A DNA stretch of 64,000 nucleotides from CAYNWT01 sp964485095 (GTDB lineage Bacteria > Planctomycetota > Planctomycetia > Planctomycetales > Planctomycetaceae). The notes under the pieces are model-generated. The model was not told the origin of the DNA, did no database searches, and saw nothing but the letters and a program-made list of their open reading frames with translations. Below, piece after piece: positions 1 through 7,849 of the stretch. Made by a program: the position numbers and the translations under genes. The DNA lies in assembly GCA_964485095.1 (NCBI GenBank), contig CAZAIB010000003.1:61327-125326 (forward strand), written 5' to 3'. Within the stretch, counting starts at the first letter, position 1. Every line of letters starts with the position of its first letter.

Positions 1-575
1 CAGGCGACCGGAAAGAGTCTGTTCAGGGCGGCATGATTGTGCCGTACTCGCCCGAGTACCTGAAGTTTGAATCGAACCACGTCGCGCTGCAGGAGATTGC
101 TCGTGAGACCGGCGGCCAGCAGTTAAGCCCGAAATCAACAGCGGACGACATCTACGGACGCAGAGATCCGAAGCGCAGTTCATGGCCGGTGTTTGACTGG
201 TTCCTAATGTCTCTGGCGTGTCTGGTTCCGATTGATGTTGGCATCCGCCGCGTTCAACTGGATTGGTCTGTGATCAAGGGTTGGTTCGGACTGGGTGGAA
301 GGACCGAATCGACCGCGACCATGGGCACACTGCTGCAGCGCAAACGGCAGGTTGGATCGAGTCTTGAGAAAGGGCGAAGCGAAAAGCCGTTGCCGACTCG
401 GCCAACAACAGGTCGTCCGGGCACTCGACCGTCGGCTCGACCTGAATCGGCACCGAAGTCTGACAAGCCAACCGCGCAGACTCCGCCGCCACAGGCTCCG
501 GCAGACAGCAACACAACCACAAGTCGATTGCTACAACTTAAACGAAAACGCGACGAAGACGACTCTGATAAGTAG
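1..575 (+). CDS. C-terminal part of a membrane-anchored VWA/amidotransferase-like protein (5' end outside window)
   Basis: The reading frame is open from base 3 of the window, so the gene starts upstream and only about the last 190 residues are seen. They contain a stretch with YSPEY, an asparagine-rich turn and ARETGGQ, which is typical of the end of large planctomycete proteins that combine VWA and class-I glutamine-amidotransferase-like folds. One hydrophobic segment follows (around FLMSLACLVPIDVGI). The last ~95 residues are a low-complexity Pro/Thr/Arg/Lys tail that is probably cytoplasmic. The moxR-like gene starts 75 bases downstream on the same strand, so this looks like part of the MoxR/DUF58/VWA operon. 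The family assignment is inference from the C-terminus and context. Confidence 0.6.
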   Translation, partial: GDRKESVQGGMIVPYSPEYLKFESNHVALQEIARETGGQQLSPKSTADDIYGRRDPKRSSWPVFDWFLMSLACLVPIDVGIRRVQLDWSVIKGWFGLGGRTESTATMGTLLQRKRQVGSSLEKGRSEKPLPTRPTTGRPGTRPSARPESAPKSDKPTAQTPPPQAPADSNTTTSRLLQLKRKRDEDDSDK

Positions 576-650
576 ACACTCGCTTTTGGGTCGGTGGCAA
601 ACCACTGTTGGCGACCTGTTTGAAATAACGAGACCACACGGATTGACAAT

Positions 651-1670
651 ATGACTGACGCAAGCGCACTACAGGAAGAAGCTAACCAGTTCAAAGAGGA
701 CTTTCGCAAAGTCCGCGAAGCAATTGGCAAGGTGATGGTCGGGCAGGACCGGGTTGTCGAAGCCACCATCACTGCAATTTTCTGCGGCGGCAACGTGTTG
801 CTGGAAGGTGTGCCTGGTCTCGGTAAGACGGAACTGGTCAAGACGCTTTCGCAGGTTCTTGAACTGGACTTCAATCGTATTCAGTTCACTCCCGACCTGA
901 TGCCGGCGGACGTCATCGGAACCAACATGATGAGCCCCGATGAATCGGGTCAGTATCAGTTCCAGTTCCGCAAGGGTCCGATTTTCACGCAGCTGCTACT
1001 GGCTGACGAAATTAACCGAGCGACCCCGAAAACGCAGTCCGGCCTGCTGGAAACAATGCAGGAAGGCACCGTGACATCGGGCGGAACGCAGTACGTTCTC
1101 GAACAGCCATTCTTCGTCCTGGCGACACAAAACCCAATCGAACAGGAAGGAACCTTCCCACTGCCCGAAGCGCAGCTGGACCGGTTCATGTTCAAAGTGG
1201 TTGTCCCGTTTCTAAACCGCGAGGAACTAAACGAGGTTGTGACGCGAACCATTCTGAAAGAACGCACAACGGTCGAACGCATCATCGACGGTCCGCGAAT
1301 TCTGCACCTGCGCACGGTGCTGGACAACGTGGTCGTCGCGGATGACCTGCGGGACTACGCCTGCCGGATGGTTCTGGCGACTCACCCGGACACCGAATTC
1401 GCTCCTGAACGCGTTCGCCAGTACCTGCGTTGGGGAGCCAGCCCGCGAGCCGCCCAGGCACTCATCAAAGCCGCGCGTGTCCGAGCTCTAAGCGAAGGCC
1501 GCGCGCATGTGGCGTTTGAAGACATTCGGTACTTCGCGCCGGAAGTGCTGCAGCACAGAGCACTGCTTAACTACGACGGCCAGGCTGAAAACATTGCGGT
1601 CAGGGACTTGATTCAAGACTGCATTGACCAGCTTCCAACCGCCGCCGCACCTGTGGGCGCGGGGGCATAG
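651..1670 (+). CDS. MoxR family AAA+ ATPase
   Basis: This 339-residue protein is a MoxR-type AAA+ ATPase, a class thought to act as a chaperone or activator of VWA-domain partners. Walker A is GVPGLGKTE (about residues 51-59), Walker B is LLADEINRA, and sensor 1 lies in FVLATQNPIEQEGT, all in the family's usual order. The C-terminal helical lid (SPRAAQALIKAARVRA) is also typical, and the length is normal. The ATG at 651 is preceded by no strong ribosome binding site. The DUF58 gene and a BatA-like VWA gene follow on the same strand, the classic MoxR neighbourhood, so the ATPase probably acts on one of them at the inner membrane. Confidence 0.93.
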   Translation: MTDASALQEEANQFKEDFRKVREAIGKVMVGQDRVVEATITAIFCGGNVLLEGVPGLGKTELVKTLSQVLELDFNRIQFTPDLMPADVIGTNMMSPDESGQYQFQFRKGPIFTQLLLADEINRATPKTQSGLLETMQEGTVTSGGTQYVLEQPFFVLATQNPIEQEGTFPLPEAQLDRFMFKVVVPFLNREELNEVVTRTILKERTTVERIIDGPRILHLRTVLDNVVVADDLRDYACRMVLATHPDTEFAPERVRQYLRWGASPRAAQALIKAARVRALSEGRAHVAFEDIRYFAPEVLQHRALLNYDGQAENIAVRDLIQDCIDQLPTAAAPVGAGA

Positions 1671-1684
1671 CTGCGGGATTGTTG

Positions 1685-1703
1685 GTGGCGATTGCCTCGC
1701 CAC
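1685..1703 (+). other. Hairpin between the moxR-like and DUF58 genes
   Basis: GTGGCGA and TCGCCAC form a perfect 7-bp stem around a 5-nt loop, 15 nt after the moxR-like stop codon. No T tract follows, so an intrinsic terminator is unlikely. It could be an mRNA processing or stability element in the 71-nt intercistronic gap. Confidence 0.4.
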
Positions 1704-1741
1704 GGATTGGTTAAGTATCCCGAAAACGAAGAGTTGCTACC

Positions 1742-2656
1742 TTGGATATCGTGTCTTCAAAGAAGTCGTCGCAGTTCACCGCGTTGTTAGAGAACAACGT
1801 GTTGGGTCAGGTCGAACGCATGCGGCTGAACCCGAACAGACGGCTCACAAACCGCAGTCGTGGAGAACACCTTTCGGGCAAAGGTGGTTCCAGTACCGAC
1901 TTCGCCGACTACCGCGACTACGTGCCCGGCGACGACATGCGGTATGTCGATTGGAACATTTTTGCTCGACTAAATCGGCCGTACATCAAGCAGTTCCAAC
2001 ACGAAGAAGAGATGCACGTCGTGTTGCTGATTGACGCATCGACGTCGATGAAGTTTGAAAATAAGTTCGAACGAGCTCAGCAGGTGGCGGCCGCTTTGGG
2101 TGTGATGGGCCTGATGAATATCGAACGCGTTAGCGCGTATTCGTTTAACCATGCGGGCGGCAAGCCGTTGTTCATGCCACCGAAGACGGGCCGGCAGAGT
2201 ATGCAGCAGCTGCTGCGTTTTTTGGAAGGCCTGGAAGCGGGCGGCGACTTCCCTGTTGAAGACGCGATCGAATCGATGCTGCGACTACACCGAGGTCGAG
2301 GGGTGGCGATTGTCATTTCCGACTTCCTCACGTTCGGCGAAGTCTCGCGAGCCTTCAACATGCTGTTTAGCGCGGGGTTGGAAATCTTTGCGGCTCAGAT
2401 TTTGGCACCATCAGAAATCGAACCGGACACCACCGGCGATATTCGGTTCGTCGACAGCGAAACCGGACACACGCTGGATATCACGTCAGCCGGTGATTTG
2501 ATGGGAATCTACCGCGAACACCGCCTGGGACTCGAAGATCAGCTATCGCGGCTCTGTCGTCAGCGAAGCGGCCGATTCGTCGCGGTCAATTCGGGCGACT
2601 CAATCGAACACATCTTGTTTGACCTGTTGACCAGGCAGGGGTGGGTGAATCGATGA
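1742..2656 (+). CDS. DUF58 domain-containing protein
   Basis: This 304-residue protein carries the DUF58 signature in DFADYRDYVPGDDMRYVDWN (about residues 57-76), followed by a von Willebrand A-like fold with a DASTS metal site (DxSxS). It has no signal peptide or membrane helix, so it should be cytoplasmic or peripheral. The frame opens with a TTG at 1742; the next in-frame candidate is a GTG at 1751, and no ATG fits the conserved N-terminus, so the start is uncertain by a few residues. It follows the MoxR ATPase, its usual partner. Its stop overlaps the next start by 4 bases (ATGA at 2653-2656), which indicates translational coupling. Confidence 0.92.
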   Translation: MDIVSSKKSSQFTALLENNVLGQVERMRLNPNRRLTNRSRGEHLSGKGGSSTDFADYRDYVPGDDMRYVDWNIFARLNRPYIKQFQHEEEMHVVLLIDASTSMKFENKFERAQQVAAALGVMGLMNIERVSAYSFNHAGGKPLFMPPKTGRQSMQQLLRFLEGLEAGGDFPVEDAIESMLRLHRGRGVAIVISDFLTFGEVSRAFNMLFSAGLEIFAAQILAPSEIEPDTTGDIRFVDSETGHTLDITSAGDLMGIYREHRLGLEDQLSRLCRQRSGRFVAVNSGDSIEHILFDLLTRQGWVNR

Positions 2657-4527
2657 ACCTACCCGGCTTCCACTCACTCGGCAGTGCCTGGCTGTTTGCT
2701 CTGCTGATACCGCTGATCATCCTGTACTTCCTGAAGCTCAAGCGGCCGCGCCTGGAAGTTCCGTCGCTGGCGCTGTGGCAGCAGGTCATTAACGATCAGC
2801 GGGTCAATTCGCCGTTCCAAAAATTCAAGCGCAACATTTTGTTGTTGCTGCAGTTCCTGATGTTGGCCGCGTTGTGCCTGGCCGCGATGCAGCCATTCAT
2901 GCGGGGCGGTCCGGAACAGTATGAGAATCTTCCGGTTCTGATCGACTGTTCGGCCAGCATGGCAGCACTCGACAAAGAGGGTGGCCAAAGCCGATTGGAT
3001 GTCGCCAGGGAAGAAGTAGAACGCTTGATCGACGGGCTAACCGGCGATCAACGCCTGGCTTTGATTGCGGTGACCTCCACTGGCAGGCGGCTCACGGAAT
3101 TCACGGACAACAAACGCATCCTCCGCAAAGCGCTTGCGAACATTGAAACGTCCGATGTTCCAGGTGGTTTGGAAGATGCGATGCGGATGACCCTGGCGAT
3201 GTCGCGAACAGAACCAATCAAGTCGGTGGTCATTCTGTCAGACGGCAACTTCCCTGAACGAGTCGACTTCGAATTACCATTCAAGTTGAACTATCAAAAA
3301 ATCGAAGCTGGCGGTTCGAATGTCGGCATCATTGAACTCAACGCACGGCGTAGTCAGCAGTTGGAATGGGATGTCTTTGTGCGGATCGCCGGCAAGGAAG
3401 GTTCTGAGATGGGTGGCGAACTATCGCTGCTACAGAACGGCGAAGAAATCGCGAAGGAAGCGTTCGTCATCAACGATGGTGAGTCGCAGCGACTCTCGTT
3501 CAGAGTGACGGCGACCAGTGATAGTTCGCTGCAGGTGGTGCTGAAGCCTGATAGCTTTGATTCGCTTGAGTCCGACAATGTGGCGTGGATGGAACTTCCT
3601 GAAGGCCGCGATTTGCGAGTCTACACGGACAGTGGACTAGGAGCCTGGCGACACGCGTTAAGCGGTCTGGAAAATATCGACCTCTATCCGATTGATGGCG
3701 ATGAGTCTGAACCGGCCAAATACGACGTACTGATTTCTGATACTGAAGACGACCTGGACACAGACGCTTTGGTCCGCACGTTTGTTGGCTTCATTCCGCC
3801 CGATCTGACTGGCCTGTTGGAATCGTCGAAGGGTGAAACGCAGATCGTGGACTGGAATCGAACCGAACCGCTGCTGCAGCATGTTCAGCTTGGCGACATC
3901 AGCATTATCGATCCTCCTGTTCGCCGAGCGGATGTCGTTGACAACCAGATTGAGGAACTTGGGTACGAAATCATCGCATGGGGTGATGGTGGGCCGCTGC
4001 TGCTGAAACAGCGGGACGGCATAAAACTGTCGTTCTATTTCTTGTTCCATACCGACAGTTCGACTTTGCCGTTCCGACTGGCGTTTCCGATCACTGTGGC
4101 CAACACGGTGAACCAGGGACTGCAAGCCACCGCGCTTTCTGAAGTTCGCGGGCAGCGGACGGGTGTTTTGGATCCATTGACGTTGTTGTCTGAAACGGAA
4201 TACGGCATCACAGGACCGCAGGGCGGGTATCGAACAATCGCAACCAACGATCAGGGGTTGCTGACCGGTGTCCCGGCGTCGTCTGTGGGTGAATACAAGA
4301 TTACGGACGGCGGCGACGTTGTTCGAAACGTTGGCGCGGGACTTCTGAGTCCCCGAGAATCGTCGCTGGTTGTCACTGAAGAGATTCAGTTCCGCGAAGT
4401 CGCCGTGGGTGTTGCGGAAACGACAGTGAAAAACGATCGCCCGCTGTGGAAGTGGTTGGCGATCGGAGCGTTTGTCATCCTGTTAGTTGAATGGTGGTAC
4501 TTCCAACGAAGTCCCATTGGCACCTAG
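2653..4527 (+). CDS. BatA-type VWA domain membrane protein
   Basis: The protein is about 624 residues. The N-terminus is a BatA-like region: a membrane helix (about 9-26), then PRLEVPSLALWQ, then a second helix near 60-80. A VWA domain follows with an intact MIDAS motif DCSAS and a later ILSDG strand. The middle is a beta-rich region, and a last helix near the C-terminus (about 598-615) anchors it. I prefer the ATG at 2653, which forms an ATGA overlap with the DUF58 gene; a GTG at 2641 is also possible. Related Bat proteins were linked to aerotolerance in Bacteroides, but here the role is more likely envelope-related, given the ABC modules that follow. Confidence 0.88.
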   Translation: MNLPGFHSLGSAWLFALLIPLIILYFLKLKRPRLEVPSLALWQQVINDQRVNSPFQKFKRNILLLLQFLMLAALCLAAMQPFMRGGPEQYENLPVLIDCSASMAALDKEGGQSRLDVAREEVERLIDGLTGDQRLALIAVTSTGRRLTEFTDNKRILRKALANIETSDVPGGLEDAMRMTLAMSRTEPIKSVVILSDGNFPERVDFELPFKLNYQKIEAGGSNVGIIELNARRSQQLEWDVFVRIAGKEGSEMGGELSLLQNGEEIAKEAFVINDGESQRLSFRVTATSDSSLQVVLKPDSFDSLESDNVAWMELPEGRDLRVYTDSGLGAWRHALSGLENIDLYPIDGDESEPAKYDVLISDTEDDLDTDALVRTFVGFIPPDLTGLLESSKGETQIVDWNRTEPLLQHVQLGDISIIDPPVRRADVVDNQIEELGYEIIAWGDGGPLLLKQRDGIKLSFYFLFHTDSSTLPFRLAFPITVANTVNQGLQATALSEVRGQRTGVLDPLTLLSETEYGITGPQGGYRTIATNDQGLLTGVPASSVGEYKITDGGDVVRNVGAGLLSPRESSLVVTEEIQFREVAVGVAETTVKNDRPLWKWLAIGAFVILLVEWWYFQRSPIGT

Positions 4528-4596
4528 GCAACGTTTGTTGCATCGGTATCCGGTGGGTTTGGTGGCTGGAGCTAGGTTCCGTTGAGCCGGTTGTAC
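4528..4596 (+). repeat. Post-stop structured repeat, copy A
   Basis: The element starts on the base after the TAG of the VWA gene. It opens with the stem GCAAC/GTTGC (4528-4541), followed by the constant box ATCGGTATCCGGTGGG (4542-4557) and a distal box CCGGTTGTACG ending near 4596. It lies in the gap before the next gene of the same operon, which argues against it being a full terminator here. Confidence 0.75.
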
Positions 4597-4625
4597 GTTT
4601 TTGTTTGACAGGCGGAGGGGTATCG

Positions 4626-6863
4626 ATGTTGGTTGCGGTTCGAACAATACTGATCGCGATTACTACCGGAGTTCTGCTGGCTCCACAGCCTGGGTTCGCT
4701 CAGTCCAAAGCTCCGCTGGCGCCCCTGGCCTTACGTATCGAACCTATCGCCCCGTCACCGCGTTCGTACGGACCGATTCTGGTCGAGGTCACGTTGGACC
4801 CGCGTGACGATCAGCTGATGGAAGGCACGCTGCACCTGACATTCTTAGAGAGCCGAACCACAAAGTTGCTGGAGGTTCATATACCGGACATTGTTGTGGC
4901 TGGCACCGAGTACACGACAACGTTGCTGCTGCCGCCGATGCCCACGTCAAACTCGACGTTGGTTGACGTGGATGCGAAGTTCGTGACTGCGACCGATGCG
5001 ATCATTTTGTCGGACAAGGACTCAACCAAGTCTGACCTTTCATTGCGGGTGACACCCTCAACGCGACGAAGCATCGTCATTGGCATGGTGGTGGAGGGCG
5101 CCGAGGATCCGAAAACCGCGGCCCACACATTCCTAAATCAGGCTTTGTCACTTGAGCAATACGTCGAGCAGCCAAAAGCCTGGAGTGAGAATCTACGGGG
5201 TGTTCTGGAACTCAAACCAATCCGGATTGGATCGATGGCGTGTTCCAGTGTTCTCATTAAACCCGATGCATTGCTGACCGATCCACTTGGGTTTTGTGCG
5301 TTTGATGTCGTCGTCATTGCGGATGGCGGACTAAGCAAGCTGGATCAGGGCCGCATGGATGCCATGCGTGAATGGGTCCGGGCGGGCGGTAGCTTGTGTG
5401 TGGTTCCTGATGGAGCCATCGAACGCCGGCACACGAATTTTCTGATCGACCTGTTTGTCGAACATCCCGACCCGCCAGCGATGACGCTTGATAGATCCAG
5501 TAGCTTTGTCTCCGGCTGGGAAGGCATGCATGTGCAAACGAAACTGGGTCTGGGTCGAGTTGTCCTGGTCGATCCCAACAAGCCGCTGCGAGACGAACCG
5601 GCCGAAAAAAACTCTGGCGGAAAGAAATCAGAAATGTCTGCCGCGACAGCGGCGTATTGGAAGAAGGTTGCAGGCTTTCTTTGGAGAGTCAGGAAGAGCC
5701 AGCTTGACGAAGACAAGTGGGGCGCAGTCGATCCACAGAAACCGCCCGCCAATGGTGACGAAAACCCGTACGGCCGCGCGTACGCCTTGAGTGACTATCA
5801 GCGCGCAAGCGAGTCAATGACCGTCCGTCCGATCGGCCAGAACGAGGTCACTCGCCAACTGATGCCAAGCAATGTTCGCATGGTTCCGTTGTGGTTGGTG
5901 ACCACTATGCTTCTGGCTTACGTGTTTATCGTGGGGCCGGGCGACTATCTGCTGTTGGGCATGTTGAAGATGCGGCGGTACACATGGATCGTGTTCCCGA
6001 TCGTGACCGCGTTGTTCACGATGGGAATGGTGGGTGTGTCGAACTACTACATGGCGACCACGCAAAACGGTGGCAGCATTGAGATCAACGACGTTGTGGG
6101 TTCGGGAGAGATTGTTCGCCGAACCGGAATCAGCCTGGACTTTTTCGGTGCACAACGAGACGTGCATGCAGACCATTCGTCACAGCTGATTACGCCGCTC
6201 GACATTCGAGCTTCGGTTCATGACCTGCAGTATCAAAGAATGGCCCGGTATCAAGAGGCTCCGGGTTCCCTATCGGTCCGGCAGCCGGCAGCGTTTTCGG
6301 GCGATTCGTCAGGGCTGTACTACGAAGGACGTGTTCCCGGGCGCTACACGACACATCGCACTGTGCGTCAATGGGAACCGCAGTTAAGTCGAACATTCGA
6401 AATCGTTTCCGAAACAGCTCCCGGTTGTGGCTTTGATTGGGAAAACCCTGGCAAGCTTTGGGACGCCGCGGATCGCAGGGTTCTGGCTTTGGCGATTCGG
6501 AACCACAACCCGGCTATCGGAGCTGTTGTGCTGAATATGGGTCAGAGCAAGATGCTAAGACCGCTGGCCTATCCGGAATCGATCGCGGTCGATTACCGGA
6601 ACGACTGGGCATACCAGTTCGAAAACCGACCCGTTTCGGATTACTTCTCACTGTTAAACCAGGTTAGCGATCGCTCGCAGCACTTCTTCCGTTACGTCAC
6701 AACGGTTAGCCCCAACGGAGCCAATAACTACGAAGACCTGGCGATGTTGGACCAGTCAGACCCAGGAGAATGGCTACTCATCGTATCGTGGCTTGAAGGT
6801 GATACTCAGAAAGTCTACCGGCGGCTCTATCATCAGCCGGCAGATGCGGAGAACAACAAATGA
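4626..6863 (+). CDS. Secreted two-helix membrane protein of ABC module 1 (GldG-like role inferred)
   Basis: This is a 745-residue protein. The ATG at 4626 is chosen because it gives a clean signal peptide ending in GFAQ and has a GGCGGAGGGG ribosome site just upstream. A beta-rich region is followed by a stretch like the class-I amidotransferase fold (FDVVVIADGG ... EWVRAGGSLCVVPDG), then two adjacent membrane helices at about 419-475 and a further exported region. It overlaps the following ABC ATPase gene by ATGA (6860-6863). A second protein with the same plan is encoded at 9743-11707. By analogy with the GldG auxiliary protein of gliding-type ABC systems it may be the periplasmic part of the transporter; that is inference. 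Confidence 0.72.
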   Translation: MLVAVRTILIAITTGVLLAPQPGFAQSKAPLAPLALRIEPIAPSPRSYGPILVEVTLDPRDDQLMEGTLHLTFLESRTTKLLEVHIPDIVVAGTEYTTTLLLPPMPTSNSTLVDVDAKFVTATDAIILSDKDSTKSDLSLRVTPSTRRSIVIGMVVEGAEDPKTAAHTFLNQALSLEQYVEQPKAWSENLRGVLELKPIRIGSMACSSVLIKPDALLTDPLGFCAFDVVVIADGGLSKLDQGRMDAMREWVRAGGSLCVVPDGAIERRHTNFLIDLFVEHPDPPAMTLDRSSSFVSGWEGMHVQTKLGLGRVVLVDPNKPLRDEPAEKNSGGKKSEMSAATAAYWKKVAGFLWRVRKSQLDEDKWGAVDPQKPPANGDENPYGRAYALSDYQRASESMTVRPIGQNEVTRQLMPSNVRMVPLWLVTTMLLAYVFIVGPGDYLLLGMLKMRRYTWIVFPIVTALFTMGMVGVSNYYMATTQNGGSIEINDVVGSGEIVRRTGISLDFFGAQRDVHADHSSQLITPLDIRASVHDLQYQRMARYQEAPGSLSVRQPAAFSGDSSGLYYEGRVPGRYTTHRTVRQWEPQLSRTFEIVSETAPGCGFDWENPGKLWDAADRRVLALAIRNHNPAIGAVVLNMGQSKMLRPLAYPESIAVDYRNDWAYQFENRPVSDYFSLLNQVSDRSQHFFRYVTTVSPNGANNYEDLAMLDQSDPGEWLLIVSWLEGDTQKVYRRLYHQPADAENNK

Positions 6864-7849
6864 GCAACGCAACTGAAACCGCGACGACTCCACCAGGCCC
6901 GCCGGCCAAACAGCCGGTGAATGTTGTCGAAATAGACAACCTGCGAGTCAACTATGGCAAGGTTGAGGCCGTTCGCGGTATCTCAATCACGATCCCGCGG
7001 GGTGAGGTCTACGGGTTCATTGGGCCCAATGGAGCCGGCAAGTCATCCACCATCAAGGTTCTGGCGACACTGCAAACAGAGTTCCGCGGCCGCGCGGCGG
7101 TTTGCGATTTAAACGTCGCGCTGCAACCAGACCGTGTGCGTGAACGCATTGGGTACATGCCCGACTTCTTTGGCGTCTACGAGGACCTCACCGCGCGCGA
7201 GTACTTACATTTCTTTGCAGCCGCGTACCGGATTGAACGTAAGAAGCGGAAGTCCATCGTCAACGATGTTTTGGAACTCACCGACCTGACCAACAAGATC
7301 GACGCACCCGTCGATGGACTTTCACGCGGTATGAAGCAACGGCTGGCTCTGGCGCGCGTTCTACTTCATGACCCGGACTTACTGCTGCTGGACGAACCCG
7401 CCAGCGGTTTGGATCCCCGCGCCAGAATTGAAGTGCGGGAACTTCTTAAAGCGCTGAAGGAAATGGGCAAGACCATTCTGATCTCCAGCCACATCCTGCA
7501 CGAACTGGGCCAGCTTTGTACTCGCATCGGGATCATTGAAGCGGGGCAGATGGTAGAACAGGGTTCGCTGGAAGAGATCTACGCAAAGCTTCGGCTCATG
7601 CGTGTGGTGCACGTCAGAGCCAGAGACCCAAAGCCGGAATTGATTGATCAGATTCGCGAGCTGGATGGTGTTTTGGGAGTAGAAGAACAAATCGACCGCT
7701 GGGCGATATCCTTAAGAGAAAGCGATACAGCCATTGAAGATCTGCACGAACGCATTGTGTCTTTGGGGGCCAGGCTGCAGATGTTCCAACCCGAAGCGAT
7801 GGATATGGAAACAGCGTTTATGAAGTTGACCGAGGGCAAAACAGCGTGA
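6860..7849 (+). CDS. ABC transporter ATP-binding protein, module 1
   Basis: This 329-residue ABC ATPase has Walker A GPNGAGKSS, a signature variant LSRGMKQRLALARVLL, Walker B LLLLDEP and the switch histidine in ISSHILHE. An N-terminal extension of about 25 residues is Pro/Thr-rich. The C-terminal ~90 residues form an extra domain after the nucleotide-binding domain, as in ABC-2 export ATPases. The motif GYMPDFFGVY is shared with the module 2 ATPase (FMPDHFSMY). The ATG overlaps the previous stop, and the next permease starts at a GTGA overlap, so the three genes form one translational unit. The substrate is unknown. Confidence 0.93.
   Translation: MSNATETATTPPGPPAKQPVNVVEIDNLRVNYGKVEAVRGISITIPRGEVYGFIGPNGAGKSSTIKVLATLQTEFRGRAAVCDLNVALQPDRVRERIGYMPDFFGVYEDLTAREYLHFFAAAYRIERKKRKSIVNDVLELTDLTNKIDAPVDGLSRGMKQRLALARVLLHDPDLLLLDEPASGLDPRARIEVRELLKALKEMGKTILISSHILHELGQLCTRIGIIEAGQMVEQGSLEEIYAKLRLMRVVHVRARDPKPELIDQIRELDGVLGVEEQIDRWAISLRESDTAIEDLHERIVSLGARLQMFQPEAMDMETAFMKLTEGKTA

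Noticed and set aside
4491..4625. Longer N-terminus for the module 1 secreted protein
   Set aside because: It overlaps the VWA gene and repeat copy A; ATG 4626 has a ribosome site and a proper signal peptide.
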